From the NCBI GenBank assembly GCA_016758965.1, contig JAEPRB010000139.1, positions 43,238 to 107,237 on the forward strand: a stretch of 64,000 nt of DNA. The letters are read 5' to 3'. The notes under the pieces were generated by a model. That model made no database searches. It was not told where the DNA came from and saw nothing but the letters and a program-made list of their open reading frames with translations. Positions 24,293-34,310 of this stretch are shown here, piece after piece. Each line of letters begins with the position of its first letter. The stretch's first letter is position 1. Origin of the DNA: Circinella minor. Taxonomy: Eukaryota > Mucoromycota > Mucoromycetes > Mucorales > Lichtheimiaceae. Both the position numbers and the translations under genes were made by a program.

Positions 24293-25815
24293 TTAATCCT
24301 TTTTTTTAAGATACGATGAACTTTTGAATCGTTCTGCCATGTATTCATCTGATGTCAATTCCCTATCATTAGGAACATCTTTGAATTCTGGCATTTTTTC
24401 AGGAAGTACAGGACTATCAATACCAGAAAGCTTAACACCAGTTTCAGGAGTAGTGAAAAAAGCGATTGAGTAACGATCTTTTTGTTTCAATTCAGGAGTA
24501 GCAACAACTCTATGAAGAGCCCCTCGGAGTAACCCACGAGTCCAATATTCAATAGCACCACCCATATTGACTAATAATCATATAATATCAATAATATATA
24601 AACCATTTCATATTAGTTTATGATAGAAAACAATAATAACAGGCGATAATGCAAAAAAAAAAATGTTATTTTAATACCTAAAATAGCATCATGAACAATT
24701 GGAATTTCAGTCCAAGTATCATCAATATCAACTTGTAAACCAGCAATGTCTCGTTGGGAAAGTAAAGTAATTGTACCATAATCGGTATGTTCGGAAGCTA
24801 CCACATCTTCAGAACGACCTGTGGATTCTTCATTGGGATAACGCAAGAAACGAAGAATGCTAGTAGCATAAGGTTTATCATACCGATGGCGGGAGGTGAA
24901 ATAATCATTGGCTCCAGTTTCTGGATTTGCAGGAATCTTTTTTCATGGTTGAAAAAAGCAAGAAATTAAAGATAATGATTTTTATACTGTTAAAAGAAAA
25001 TCGTGTTTTATTTTTACCTTCATTGCGAAAGCAAGAAGCTCAAAAATTTTCATGGATGTTTCATACATGCCCTATGTAATAAAATTATAGTCAAAACCAT
25101 TAGTATTGATAATTCATAGTCTTTTTTTCGAATACAAATAATACGTACCTTATAAAAAGTATCAAGGTCTTCCTTGTTCTCAGAGAAAACACTTGCCAAG
25201 TTTTGAGATTTTGAAACAGGAATAATATCATAAGTCCTGATATAAAATATAATAAACAATAAGCAACCAAAAATATTATTTACAACCCCGACTTGAAACC
25301 ATAATAATGCAAAAATATATAAATGATTACTCTTTATCACTATCGCATACAACATCCTTATCTCCCAATCTATTAAATCAAAATATATACATATAATAAT
25401 ATGAATTAGTATAAATAATGACATAAAAATCAATGACTATTTTGGTAGCACAATCATACTTTTGTGGAGTATAAGTAATATATCCTTCAAGAGTATTTAA
25501 TGATGTTTTTCCATGTTGAATTTTCTTTTCCATTGGTTGAGTAAAGAATTCTTCACTCTAAAATTTATTATTCAACATATAAATTAATTGTTTATCATTT
25601 ATTTACTATTATATCTCATAACAGAGTAAGTTTTTTTTTTTATTTCACATTACCATTTCGAAAGCGCGTTTGAATTGATCTGCAGAAGGTCCATTATGAT
25701 TAGTAATGTAAAAAAACCCAATATTTTTAGATGCTTCAAGAACTTGATCGGCAATGACCGCGTATCTATTTTCGAAATCGCTAAAGTCAATAACTGGAAA
25801 GTTTACGTCGGACAT
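24293..25815 (-). CDS. 2-oxoglutarate/Fe(II) oxygenase, isopenicillin-N-synthase-like (copy 2)
   Basis: Seven exons: 25815-25654, 25557-25460, 25369-25331, 25236-25149, 25071-25018, 24936-24678, 24570-24293. They total 978 nt, giving 325 residues. The N-terminus FPVIDFSDFENRY mirrors copy 1. Iron ligands are His197 and Asp199 (HTD) and His253 (LHRVV); the 2-oxoglutarate pair is Arg266-x-Ser268 (RYS). Exon number, phases and several exon lengths (162, 39, 54) equal copy 1, so the two are tandem duplicates. The acceptor of exon 6 (AAAAAG|ATT) is weak but gives the only frame that matches copy 1. Substrate is unknown. Residues outside the metal site differ considerably from copy 1, so the two may have different substrates. 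Confidence 0.92.
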
Positions 25816-27190
25816 AATATTTGGTTTAAAGGGAAAGAAAAGGTTGTCTGATAATCATCTATTTTATAGATAATTATTAAAGTTGTCAAAAATGGTGGGG
25901 TTGGGGGTTACTGCGCCACTACTTGAATACCTCCGCAGCAATTATTATCCCAATTTTAATATTGCTGCGGCAACAATTTGATCCAAAAAGGTTTTTTTTT
26001 TTATTTATCACCTGGACAATATATTAATGCTTAATATTTATGGTGTTCCATTGTATAATTGGGTTCCAAAAATACATAATAGAAGAGCAGATTGTTCTAT
26101 CGAACAAGAATCTAATATTACTAGTTGTTACTATACAGCAAATACAAAATAATATAAAATCATCTGACAAAAAAAAAAAGAATCGAAAACACTATATAGG
26201 GTAGTAAATAGATCTCTTTCTTAAACCAGTATTTTGCTCGAGGAACCAATCACTGTCTTACTGGAGAACCAACATAGTTATTTGAGTAAATATTTGTAAT
26301 TCGCTTTACCATTACCCATTCAACAAGAGTGTGTAATAGCCCCTTTTGCTTTGAATCTTATTTATTTTGAAGTTTAACTTTGGTACGTACGTAATAAAAT
26401 CAGTGGAGACTTTTTTGGGTCAACTTCTTTGATGGAAGTCTAATAGTTTATAATGACCAGAAGTACAATCTATAGTCTTTTTTTTTTTTACTGTGACATA
26501 TTCGATCCATAAAAAAAAGTTGCTTAATATCTAATATATAAAAAAAATCTCTTTTCCTCGTTCAAGAAGCATAAATCTTTTTACGTACACAATTTTTGAA
26601 ATTAAAAGATCATTGATCGACAGACATTACCAAAGATACTTGGTCTTATTTACTAAGAGTGTTTCAATTGAGTGGGGTTTTTACCCAATTCAGCAATGAT
26701 TTTTTGGGGGTTGTATTGACAGATCTAGTGTGTTTGAAAGAGAATTTTGGTTTATATTTATATGAATTACATAGGTACGTATTATCATGATATTTTATAA
26801 TTTTATTAATAGATATATATTAAAAGCGGTCTTCTGAGTGTTTTCCCAAGTTAACAGCGAAGTCTACATACTTAAACTAATTCGTCATATTGAGAACAAA
26901 AAATCAAAAGCTGACCATACACGCATCTTTCATAAAGTTAAATTTATATTCTTCAATCCACTAATTCTATTCAGCTTTTGATAGAATTAAGCATTTTGTT
27001 CAAGATAAAAAGATATCACAATTTTTGATAGAATATTTTTCTCATATATTCTCCTCTCCTTAATAAAATACGACGTGAACTGTTTAGATTGAGCGGAACG
27101 GCTGAGAAAACAAGATTTTATGAATGCTAGTGAAGCGTTCAATGTGTGATTGAAGCACTTCGTATAAAGATATAAAATAAAGAAGAGATA
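25816..27190. other. Intergenic, no gene seen
   Basis: The interval is AT-rich, with promoter sequence for oxygenase copy 2 at its left edge and no convincing coding or RNA feature. The right edge abuts the second MITE. Confidence 0.55.
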
Positions 27191-27312
27191 CAGTAAAACC
27201 CCGCTTTTTGCACACCCTTTAGCTATGTTTTCGACCCCACTTTTTGCACACCCCCGGTTTTTGCACTACTTTCGAGTCAAATCCCACCTGTGCAAAAAAC
27301 GGGGTTCAACTG
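27191..27312. mobile_element. Pogo/Tigger-like MITE, copy 2 (122 bp)
   Basis: The ends read CAGTAAAACCCCG on the left and CCCCGTTTTTTG reading inward from the right terminus CAGTTGAA. TA is present on both sides. Its reverse complement matches copy 1 (21493-21668) for about 90 bp from the CAGTTG end and again at the CAGTAAAA end. It lacks about 54 bp of the copy 1 interior. Both copies are too short to code for a transposase. Confidence 0.85.
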
Positions 27313-27326
27313 TAATACACTATGTA
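27312..27326. repeat. Target-site duplication, left copy
   Basis: GTAATACACTATGTA is repeated exactly at 28718-28732. The bases just outside are also similar (TTCAACT versus TTCAAC), so the duplication may extend into the MITE end. It flanks the retroelement between them. Confidence 0.8.
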
Positions 27327-27387
27327 AGCCCTTTTTCCGTTTTCCATCACTTATTAAGGGTGGTAAGCATATAACCATAACCATTCC

Positions 27388-27591
27388 GAATCAAAATCGC
27401 AAATATACACCAGAGGAAATACGAAAGGCCGCGGATTCGTTCCGTCCTTCTCGTATGATGTCCTCAAAGCTGAACTTCGCCAAACACACCAGAATGAACG
27501 CTATTATCGCCAACAATTTGATAGAGTCAACAAGCTTTATGAAACTTTACAAGCTAAAGTCAAGGAACTCGAAGCAGCTCTCACTGTATGA
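27388..27591 (+). pseudogene. Frameshifted coiled-coil ORF1-like fragment
   Basis: The frame ending at TGA 27589-27591 encodes a heptad-rich helix (contains RYYRQQFDRVNKLYETLQAK). Upstream residues, including KYTPEEIRKAAD, lie in a different frame, so a frameshift near 27440 separates what was probably one ORF. A coiled coil before a basic nucleic-acid-binding domain is a common layout for LINE ORF1 proteins. The family assignment is inferred. Confidence 0.5.
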
Positions 27592-27642
27592 TCCACCAAA
27601 CCATATCACCATCTGACTACCCATTCCGTGTTCTCCATATAA

Positions 27643-28398
27643 TTTCCATCAATACCAGCCAAGTCAACCCAACCTCAGAAAACTTTGTCACCAGCACAAT
27701 TGGCATTGTCACTGACATCGTCAAATTTATCATTAACTAAATTGAAGATGCAACCTCCACCCATTTCCCATGAAATGAAACCAACTCCAGCAATCATTGA
27801 CACTACTACAAACGTAGCAGCAACACCACTAGCACGATCCAAAAAAGTTTACCCTGCAGCCTCCCAACAAAAAGAGGAAGCACATAATAAGTCCGCCTGC
27901 ATACAACATTCTTGTGTAACCAAGATCACAGAAGCCAGTAAATTCTTTCATAATCAAGCCAAATTTGAATACATACACATCCCATGCCTGCAACACAGAA
28001 CACGACAGGAAATCCGTCAGCTATTCCGTAGTCTAAAGATTAACACCTCTCGTGTTCTGAATATTTCTTATCCTGGTCGAAATATCATCAGTATACTAGT
28101 TCACCAGCACTACCTACTACCACAAATCAACGCAATGCTTCAAGAAGCTAACATTCCAACACTAACGAATTTTGATCCCATTCACCCAGAAAATCTCAAG
28201 AATTTCAAATACGAAAAGTGTTCCTTACCTGAACGCTCGACAATTTCTAAACAATGTCACCGCCAACGATGTTTGCGATCTATCGCAACACAGCCTTTTA
28301 CACTAATTACTAAAATAATAGCGCGCTTTTTCAATTCGAAAGGATGGATCGATCAATCCGACTTTGATCATATCATGTCAAGTCCACGACAATTATAA
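27643..28398 (+). CDS. Retroelement-associated ORF, unknown domain
   Basis: An open frame after a stop near 27640 runs to 28398. No ATG precedes the conserved part; the first in-frame ATG lies about 35 residues in. The N-terminal half is Ser/Thr/Pro-rich. The C-terminal half is basic and hydrophobic, with IPCLQHRTRQEIRQLFRSL and two Cys/His-containing stretches near the end (KQCHRQRCLR). The composition resembles the non-RT leader proteins found next to reverse transcriptases in fungal LINEs. No catalytic motif is visible. It is probably part of the same element as the coiled-coil segment. Confidence 0.45.
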   Translation, partial: FPSIPAKSTQPQKTLSPAQLALSLTSSNLSLTKLKMQPPPISHEMKPTPAIIDTTTNVAATPLARSKKVYPAASQQKEEAHNKSACIQHSCVTKITEASKFFHNQAKFEYIHIPCLQHRTRQEIRQLFRSLKINTSRVLNISYPGRNIISILVHQHYLLPQINAMLQEANIPTLTNFDPIHPENLKNFKYEKCSLPERSTISKQCHRQRCLRSIATQPFTLITKIIARFFNSKGWIDQSDFDHIMSSPRQL

Positions 28399-28717
28399 CC
28401 AGATCCCCCAGTATCACTATTTTATATTGCATATTTATTAGTCTCTCACTCTTCAAACAAATCAAATTTTGAGTTTTCTGTTTTCCTAAAACCTTATTAC
28501 ATATTAATAATGTAGCTCGTACCACTTATTTTACAGTAGTTCTCTATTAATATTTTTTATATATTATATCCCCATTTACTGTTGATGTACCTACACCTTT
28601 TTCCTGCTGACCCGCAGGTTTTTCAGTACCCCTCTTTGTGAGCTGACGATATCAAAAAGCTACAACCAGCGCGTGTTCAATTTAATTTCGTCATTAATAA
28701 AATAAATAAATTTCAAC

Positions 28718-28732
28718 GTAATACACTATGTA
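28718..28732. repeat. Target-site duplication, right copy
   Basis: GTAATACACTATGTA, identical to 27312-27326, directly follows the A-rich tail of the retroelement. Confidence 0.8.
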
Positions 28733-28755
28733 GTTGTATTTGAATAATAAATTAT

Positions 28756-29046
28756 ATGAAATTTGGGTTGTGGGAGTTCTTATATTCAGGAATATTACGT
28801 CTTCTGAATCCACAAAAGAGAAATCTTATAATGAGTTTAAGAGACTTTATGCTCAAAGAAAACTATTGTCAGGCCAATTATTTAATTGTTAAAAGACTAC
28901 GTAAAAGATTTAAAGGTAAAGATAGTAGAACTGAAGAACTTTATTTAACTACTGGCAATACCAGAAATATGGCATTGCGTGAGCCAATAAGATTACAGGA
29001 TTTTGCATTCATTTCCGGACGCAACCCCCAATTTTTTCGCTTATAA
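28756..29046 (+). CDS. Hypothetical ORF running into the foldback element
   Basis: A 96-codon open frame that is basic and leucine-rich (contains RLRKRFKGK) with no recognised domain. Its last 17 or so codons are the terminal inverted repeat of the foldback element, so the natural C-terminus, if it was a gene, has been replaced. It may be a chance ORF or a gene fragment broken by the insertion. Confidence 0.25.
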   Translation: MKFGLWEFLYSGILRLLNPQKRNLIMSLRDFMLKENYCQANYLIVKRLRKRFKGKDSRTEELYLTTGNTRNMALREPIRLQDFAFISGRNPQFFRL

Positions 29047-29608
29047 GAGTGATATTGTTCGCTTATAATGTCAGTTTTTTTCGCTTATCATATGATATAT
29101 TTTTCGCTTATGATATACTATATTTTTCGCTTATGATGGCGGCATTTTTCGCTTATGATAGCATTAATTTTCGCTTATGATATGCAATATTTTTCGCTTA
29201 TAATACTTATATAATTTTCTTACTTATGAGGTCTAAGAGATTCACTTGTGAAGATTAGAGATTTATACAAATGATAGGGGTTTTTTTCGCAACTAATATC
29301 ATTTTTTTTTGTATTTGCTACACCTGCTTTTATGGGATTAACCAAATATCACCTATTATAAGCGAAAAATATTGCATATCATAAGCGAAAATTAATGCTA
29401 TCATAAGCGAAAATTAATGCTATCATAAGCGAAAAATACCGCCATCATAAGCGAAAAATATATCATATCATAAGCGAAAAATATATCATATCATAAGCGA
29501 AAAATATATCATATCATAAGCGAAAAAAACTGACATTATAAGCGAACAAAATCACTCTTATAAGCGAACAAATTGGGGGTTGCGTCCGGATATGAATGCA
29601 AAATCCTG
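28996..29608. mobile_element. Foldback element with TTCGCTTAT-core repeat arrays
   Basis: The outermost ends are inverted repeats: CAGGATTTTGCATTCAT followed by CCGGACGCAACCCCCAAT, one mismatch between them, flanked by TA at 28994-28995 and 29609-29610. Inside each end lies an array of about 14-26-bp units with core TTTTTCGCTTATGATA, eight on the left (to about 29204) and ten on the right (from about 29351) in inverse orientation. The two arms mirror each other unit by unit, apart from extra duplicated units on the right. A loop of about 150 bp separates them. There is no coding capacity. It is best read as a long-TIR foldback element. Confidence 0.8.
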
Positions 29609-29610
29609 TA

Positions 29611-29805
29611 TTTATCACGCTTATTTGTGATACTATAATATTAATAATAATAATAATAGTAATGATAATAGTAGTAATATTAATAGTAACAATTGCTGAT
29701 ATAAAATGTTCCCAAAATTTATACGTTACACTAGCTGATTTAACTGTTTTTTTCTTTAATAAAATGTATCAAGATATTTGTGCAAGTGTTCTTTCTCCAT
29801 AATGA

Positions 29806-29841
<36 letters not shown>

Positions 29842-30270
29842 ACGAACTTTAAAAGAGTAGACTTTGAAAAATTTTACGTGTTCTGAGATAGCAGTCATCT
29901 TTAAAATAAAATGTATTTACATCTTCTATAGAGAAAAAAAGTAACAATGTATGCTCTACTCTAAAATTAACAAACAAGACCCAAGATCAATGTCATTCAT
30001 ATATTGATATTGTTATAAAATAAAGTACCAGTGAATACAGCTCAATGCTAAGTAGTTTTGATATTTTTTTAATAGCAACGTTACATATGTACTGTTCACT
30101 TATTAATTTTTAACTTTATCGTAACAATTATTAATTGTATGTACTTTATGTAGGTATATGGTGTAAAAGAGGCATTTTTTTAATTATTTATGATAGTGTG
30201 ATATTTGTTGTGATTGATATAAATAATTAGGTATACGTGTATGTATATAGTGCATTGAATAAGAGGGAAA
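29611..30270. other. Intergenic, 3' of kelch B
   Basis: No gene. The interval contains ATA/ATT-rich simple sequence, a TA microsatellite at about 29810-29840 and the 3' flank of kelch B. Confidence 0.6.
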
Positions 30271-32546
30271 TTATTCCCCATCAGGCTTTACCGGTCGAAA
30301 AGTGTGTGGTCTTGGTGCTTCTTGATCATTAGTTATGTTCTGCACGAATAATGCTTTAGGTGGATTTATTTCATTAGGAATGTTACCGCGGTATGGCGGT
30401 GCGGTTTCTACAGGAAGTAAAGGAGATAAAGTCGCATTGGGGATGACGTCGCTAGCATCTTCTGGTTTAAAGTGACCACGAGCAGCTAGTGCTCCATTAT
30501 TTAAGTTTGTAGCATTTGCCTCGCCATGAGAAGCGTTCTTTTCATTTTTACTATTTCGATTTCTACGCTTTCGGATAAAGCAGAAAGCAACTACAAGTGC
30601 CTATATGAAAAATAGTTTTCAAGATTAGATCTATAGTTTCCGTTTTTTAATTTTAATTTGTAATAATAAAAAAAGTAGCTTACCACGCCAGCTACACAAC
30701 CAACAACTATACCAGCAATTGCTCCACTAGAAAGACTCCCACTATTGTTTGAACCACCAGGACCACTTGAACCGTCACTTTCATCTTGAGGAGGATATGG
30801 TGAGTTGTACTGATCAACCCACTTCCATTCTTCAGTATCTAAAACACCGAATCCACTTTGAACGTTACCAGCGCTATTGACACCAAACATAACAAAGAGT
30901 AATGGGCTATCATCGGCAAAAACGGCTAATTTGATAGTTTGTCGTTAGTAGCCTTATAATGTTTTCATCCGTACGTACTTCTTCTTTTTTTCAATTAGTA
31001 CCTGCATGGCCATAAAGTGGGCCTAGACCTGTACCAATGGGATTCTGCTTTTTCCAAGTCATAGAACTTGTGTCTAATGTATAACAAAAATCTCCTGGAA
31101 TTGGAGTTGTCTTACTTACTAGAATGTTCATATATAAATTATGTTAGTAACAAAAGTGGAATGTTTTTATTTTGACTTTTTATGATAATTTAATTGAACA
31201 TACAAAGACTTTTTCCGCCATACAAAACAATATCTTGGGAATTTGGTTCTATAGTTTGTACCAATTAGTATAAAGAGCATTAAACAATTTTAAATTTTTA
31301 CTCATCCCTCTCTAGTTCTACATATATACAAAACTTACTGACTGCAATTGTATGTGAGATTCTAGGTTCCGGAATATCAGCACCTGTCGCGTTCTTTATT
31401 TCCCATGTCATACCTTCAATATGGTAAATTAGAATTTCGGTCATTGGTATCATAATGTCTACGGCGGTGATACTAGCTTGCGTATAATTTGCCGTCATTC
31501 CTCCAATGTAATAAAGATCTTTGCCCGCTAAAGTGGTTGGTGTATTGTACCGTACATTCATATTTGATGGTAATAGGGCTCCTTTATTCCACGTGGATGT
31601 CTTATAAAAAAATAAAAGGTATGAGAGAAGAAAAAAAAAGTAACAGTAAATTTATAACAGATTTATACCCACTGTAAAATCATAGATATTCATTTCTCTA
31701 CTGAATCGTGGGTTTACATCATTTGGAAAACTATCGATCAAAAAAAAGTAATATCAAAATATAGCGTAAGCCCGTGTAGAAAAGAGAGCTATGAATCATC
31801 AGAAGCAGCAGCAAAACTAATAATAGTAATAGTGGTAGTAGTAATAGTAATAATAATAAAACTACAGACCTGAGCCCACCAAAAACATAAGCTTTGTGAT
31901 CGTCACCGCGTGAGCATGTGCCTCCGTTTCTATCAAATCCGTCAGAATCACTTTTAATATCTCTAGAAAATACAATTTCTGAATAAATTGAACAAATAAA
32001 ACATAAAGAGTTACGGTTGTTTGAGCGCGTTCGGAGGTTCTGTCAGATCTTGCCAACGATTGGATGTTGCGTTATACAACATTACCGGATAGTGAAGAAG
32101 GGAACCGAATGTATTGCTACCAGCTCCACCATAGATCATTATAGAATCTTCTTCGGGGATAACTCCCATACCGTATCCATAATTTCGTTCAGCTGTTAGA
32201 GTACCTATAACTTCAACATTTTCCCATGCTGATTGTGCGTCATTGACATCAAAAGACTCGGATATGTTGAGATAAATGAAGTCTTGTATAGTTCCTGGAG
32301 CATCGGCATTGTTGTCAGGACGCCCTCCGAAGTAATAAAGTCCTTTTTTAAGAAGCACGCTATCTGATGCAGTTTGTGTGGGGGTATGATTATATATTTA
32401 GTGTCAATGGAAACGAGAAATAAAAAAAAGAAGCCTATATAAATTATTATGTAGCATATACCTCCACTATATCGTGCTGGTGGAATGGAAGCAAGAACCT
32501 CACGTCCAATAAATGCTGCTGATAATATACATAAAAGTACCTTCAT
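30271..32546 (-). CDS. Kelch-repeat single-pass membrane protein (copy B)
   Basis: Nine exons: 32546-32462, 32363-32015, 31929-31870, 31730-31673, 31600-31339, 31248-31204, 31091-31002, 30925-30684, 30600-30271. They total 1521 nt, giving 506 residues. The exon pattern equals copy A, with exons 2, 3, 4, 6 and 7 identical in length (349, 60, 58, 45, 90). A signal peptide (MKVLLCILSAAFIG...) precedes blades YYFGG, IMIYGG, YVFGG, YYIGG and VLYGG and a degenerate FVMFG blade. A Ser/Gly linker, a Gly/Ala/Val-rich span and the basic stop-transfer RKRRNRN follow. The cytoplasmic tail keeps the conserved APPYRG and the terminus RPVKPDGE. No ligand or enzyme activity can be assigned. Confidence 0.88.
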
Positions 32547-33021
32547 AAATATAAATATAAAGCACATAAGCAGAACAAAATGGAAAGAAAAGGGAAAAGT
32601 GAACGGAGTTGCTGTTGGGGGTTTATAGAAAATGAGCTTTGTGGTCAATGTCCACACTTTGAACAAATTAATAGGTGGCTGTGTATAATTAGATGTTTGG
32701 CGAATAAACCAGTCTATACCAAAAGTGTATTGAATCTTTTGCTTACAACCTTTGTTTCAACGTTACTCTGTGGAAATAAGATACGACATACAATTAAAAC
32801 TCATCTGAAAACATTCTTCTATGCACAAATAATGTGAAAGTTTCTGTATTGCTTGATTAAAGAAAAAAAGGATACTAGTTATGTAATTTTTAGGAGCGCG
32901 ATAAAATACGTACATAGTAATGCGAATGTGCCCTAAGAATAATGTCTAGAAAATAAATGTGTAAAAAGGATTATGTAGAACAGAGATAATTGTCTTTTTT
33001 TAGTTTTGCGTAGAACTAATT

Positions 33022-33064
33022 TCTAATTTTTTATAGGTTACAGCGCAACAGAATTTTCTACTAT
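33022..33064 (-). promoter_or_regulatory. Conserved upstream element of kelch B
   Basis: Minus-strand cores CTGTTGCGCTGTAACC and TATAAAAAATTAGAA correspond to the kelch A element. It is about 480 bp upstream of the start. A promoter role is inferred from conservation. Confidence 0.45.
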
Positions 33065-33959
33065 AAATTATATAAATAACCGAGAATTGATTGGTTAAAT
33101 AATTTCACTAGTTTGCCTGCGCCTCTTCGCTTCGGTTGAATGACCTCCTCAAATTCATTTCATGCCCCTCAATGGGAAAAAGCTTTACAAGGGGTGTGTT
33201 TTTTCTTGAGCAATAGTAGGTGATTTTTGTGCTTAATAGCAATACTACCTAAAACTGTATACGTAGTTGGTTTGTGGATGTAATCGAATACACATTAAAC
33301 GGCATTAATATAGTAATTAATGTCTTTAAAATTGGGTAACATTTTATTAAATAAAAAGCAAAAAATCAAATCACTTATACCAGTCATAATGATAGCAATC
33401 ATTTTAAATCCAAACAATTACTCTATTTAAAAGATAAAAAAGCAACAGGAAGTGTTTTATTGTCGTATTGAGAAGATAGTATCAAAAATATTTACTAGCA
33501 GCTCATCAACAATTTGCTCACGTAAATTTCTGAAATACCATATGTATAATAAAAAAAATCGAGATATATTTTTGTGAAAGTTAGTAACGGACAATACGGT
33601 AACCCAATCAAATTTTTTGTAGAAGAGAGAATGGCTACCCCTCGAAGTGCTAATGTTTTATTATATATGGATATGATATGTGAGTAATTACTACGAAAGT
33701 AAAGGAAGAGTGAGATAAAGTAAGGGGAAAAGTATTTCAGGATAGGCTACCCTTTTGTGTAATGCAGTAGAACAATCAGCTTACCCATTCCATTTAAACT
33801 TTATATGTATGCTTCTGTAATCGGTAACGCATACAAATGTGACATATAACTATCCATGCGAAGACACTGGATCGGAAATGATAAGTACCGAAAGTTCTCA
33901 TTCTTTGATTCTGCGATTTCTATACTATGACAGAAACCATGTTTAACTAAAAATTGTTT

Positions 33960-34047
33960 TTAAGCTACTTCTCGCAGTGCTCCAGAAGATTGTGGAGAGC
34001 TTATAAATTTTAACACGTTGTATATAACGCGATTGCCAACATGGCTC
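33960..34047 (-). pseudogene. Co-duplicated coding-like relic upstream of kelch B
   Basis: The minus-strand frame runs SHVGNRVIYNVLKFISS and so on to a stop at 33960. Related sequence occurs at about 4830-4885 (+), 38252-38330 (-) and 43263-43350 (-), always 1.4-1.7 kb upstream of a kelch start, but the open frame differs between copies (for example PRVKLYKL in copy D). It therefore appears to be a decayed gene piece or a conserved non-coding segment. Family is not recognised. Confidence 0.35.
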
Positions 34048-34310
34048 TCAATAATAACATCCTCTTCTACAAGATATGAATGCAAACGTCTGCGAATGAA
34101 AATTGCAAGCAAAGTTACTGCTTACAGTATTTTTTTATTTATTTATTATAGCTCTATCATACTATTATTTATAAAATGAATGTACTTTACGTAGGTATAC
34201 AGTGCAAAAGCGTCGTTTATTTTGAATTAAATAATATGATATTTGTAGTGATTAATAAAAATAACTATAGGTGATGTTATATGTATGTAGTACATTGGAT
34301 GAAAGACGGA

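Larger units (their letters stand above)
27327..28717 (+). mobile_element. ORF1-only (half-LINE-like) retroelement insertion
   Basis: A 1.39-kb insertion bounded by the 15-bp direct repeats and ending in an A-rich tail (AATAAAATAAATAAATTTC). It holds a frameshifted coiled-coil coding segment and a longer open frame (27685-28398), but no reverse transcriptase or endonuclease motif. Direct repeats of variable length plus an A-rich 3' end are typical of target-primed (LINE-machinery) insertion. An element with ORF1-like coding but no RT would resemble the mammalian HAL1 type. Alternatively it may be an internally deleted LINE. Confidence 0.6.
32547..34310. other. Upstream block of kelch B and 3' flank of kelch C
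   Basis: No intact gene. The conserved element lies at 33022-33064 and a decayed coding-like relic at 33960-34047. Both have counterparts upstream of the other kelch genes. The remainder is AT-rich. Confidence 0.55.

Noticed and set aside
16672..25815. Penicillin-type biosynthetic gene cluster
   Set aside because: Only the oxygenase fold is present; no NRPS, acyltransferase or transporter nearby, and the family has many other roles.
28996..29608. CRISPR-like array of short spaced repeats
   Set aside because: Repeats are in two mirrored arms, spacers are not unique, and the context is a eukaryotic genome; a foldback transposon explains it.
32580..32837. 85-residue ORF upstream of kelch B
   Set aside because: Lies antisense in the duplicated promoter block, and the corresponding regions of C and D are not open.
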